A stretch of 64,000 bases of DNA from Rhodobacteraceae bacterium 63075 (GTDB lineage Bacteria; Pseudomonadota; Alphaproteobacteria; Rhodobacterales; Rhodobacteraceae), in NCBI GenBank assembly GCA_003417655.1, contig QVMW01000001.1, forward strand, positions 372,001-436,000, given 5' to 3'. Under the pieces are notes generated by a model that was not told the DNA's origin, made no database searches, and saw only the letters and a list, made by a program, of their open reading frames with translations. A program made the translations under genes and the position numbers. Numbering within the stretch: position 1 is the first letter of the stretch; the number at the start of each line of letters is the position of its first letter. This document shows positions 63,978-64,000 of the stretch, in pieces.

Positions 63978-64000
63978 GGCACCGGCGCTTCCGTCCTGTT
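63978..64000 (+). repeat. 23-bp direct repeat, copy 2 (reaches window edge)
   Basis: Exact copy of 63692-63714; the match may continue beyond the window. Confidence 0.85.

Larger units (their letters stand above)
63659..64000. other. Region downstream of ccoP: terminator, FNR-like box, direct repeats
   Basis: 342 bp with no complete gene. It holds the ccoP terminator, a FNR-like box and a 23-bp direct repeat. A ccoG/rdxB-type operon would be expected just beyond the right edge. Confidence 0.5.

Overview
The window is high-GC (roughly 63-65%) alphaproteobacterial DNA, most likely from a member of the Rhodobacterales (Roseobacter group). Gene content supports this: an FnrL-type regulator next to hemN, a ccoNOQP cbb3 oxidase operon with FNR boxes, an EcfG/NepR/PhyR general stress response (GSR) locus, CcoQ- and YggT-type small membrane proteins, and ICT1-like ArfB. 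No rRNA, tRNA, CRISPR array or intact insertion sequence was seen. Genes are dense, and many neighbours overlap by 1-4 bases, which suggests translational coupling.

Layout. 1-20.8 kb is chromosomal housekeeping: the start of a SulP permease, a metallophosphatase, a thiolase, the envelope pair alpha-2-macroglobulin/PbpC, a hybrid histidine kinase, an MFS transporter, yaaA-recQ, yggT, a UMF1 transporter, mepA with a phytase-like esterase, and yhhQ. 20.8-21.1 kb holds a small-ORF/RNA locus. 21.5-23.0 kb is one AT-rich PIN-domain gene (probably acquired) wedged without a gap behind arfB. 23-31.8 kb holds pncB, a second hybrid kinase, a DUF2867 gene beside a dispersed repeat, argD-argF, gnd and a small membrane protein.

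31.8-41.8 kb is the most striking part: a compact general-stress-response island. A HWE/HisKA_2-type kinase, EcfG sigma factor and NepR anti-sigma factor form one operon, and PhyR is transcribed divergently. Around them lie typical GSR effectors (DUF1328, DUF883, holin-like, PNPOx-like, two CsbD-like, PLDc_N, PRC-barrel, ExoD). Five sites match GGAAC-N16/17-CGTT exactly and four more differ at one base of the -10. Most sit 25-50 nt upstream of start codons chosen on independent grounds. One perfect site drives no recognisable protein and is followed by a rho-independent terminator, so it is a candidate stress-induced small RNA.

41.8-50.9 kb holds a Pit phosphate transporter with a Pho-box-like site, a Nudix hydrolase, and a peptide-type ABC operon (binding protein, permease, fused permease-ATPase, ATPase, GntR regulator). 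Three perfect hairpins lie between the binding-protein and permease genes, and an inverted-repeat operator lies upstream. 50.9-59.2 kb holds hrpB, meaB, a lipoprotein, hemN/fnrL, a VOC protein, a WYL regulator and ridA. The window ends with a FNR-box-controlled divergent pair (universal stress protein and ccoNOQP), a terminator, and another FNR-like box that probably serves the ccoG-type genes beyond the edge.
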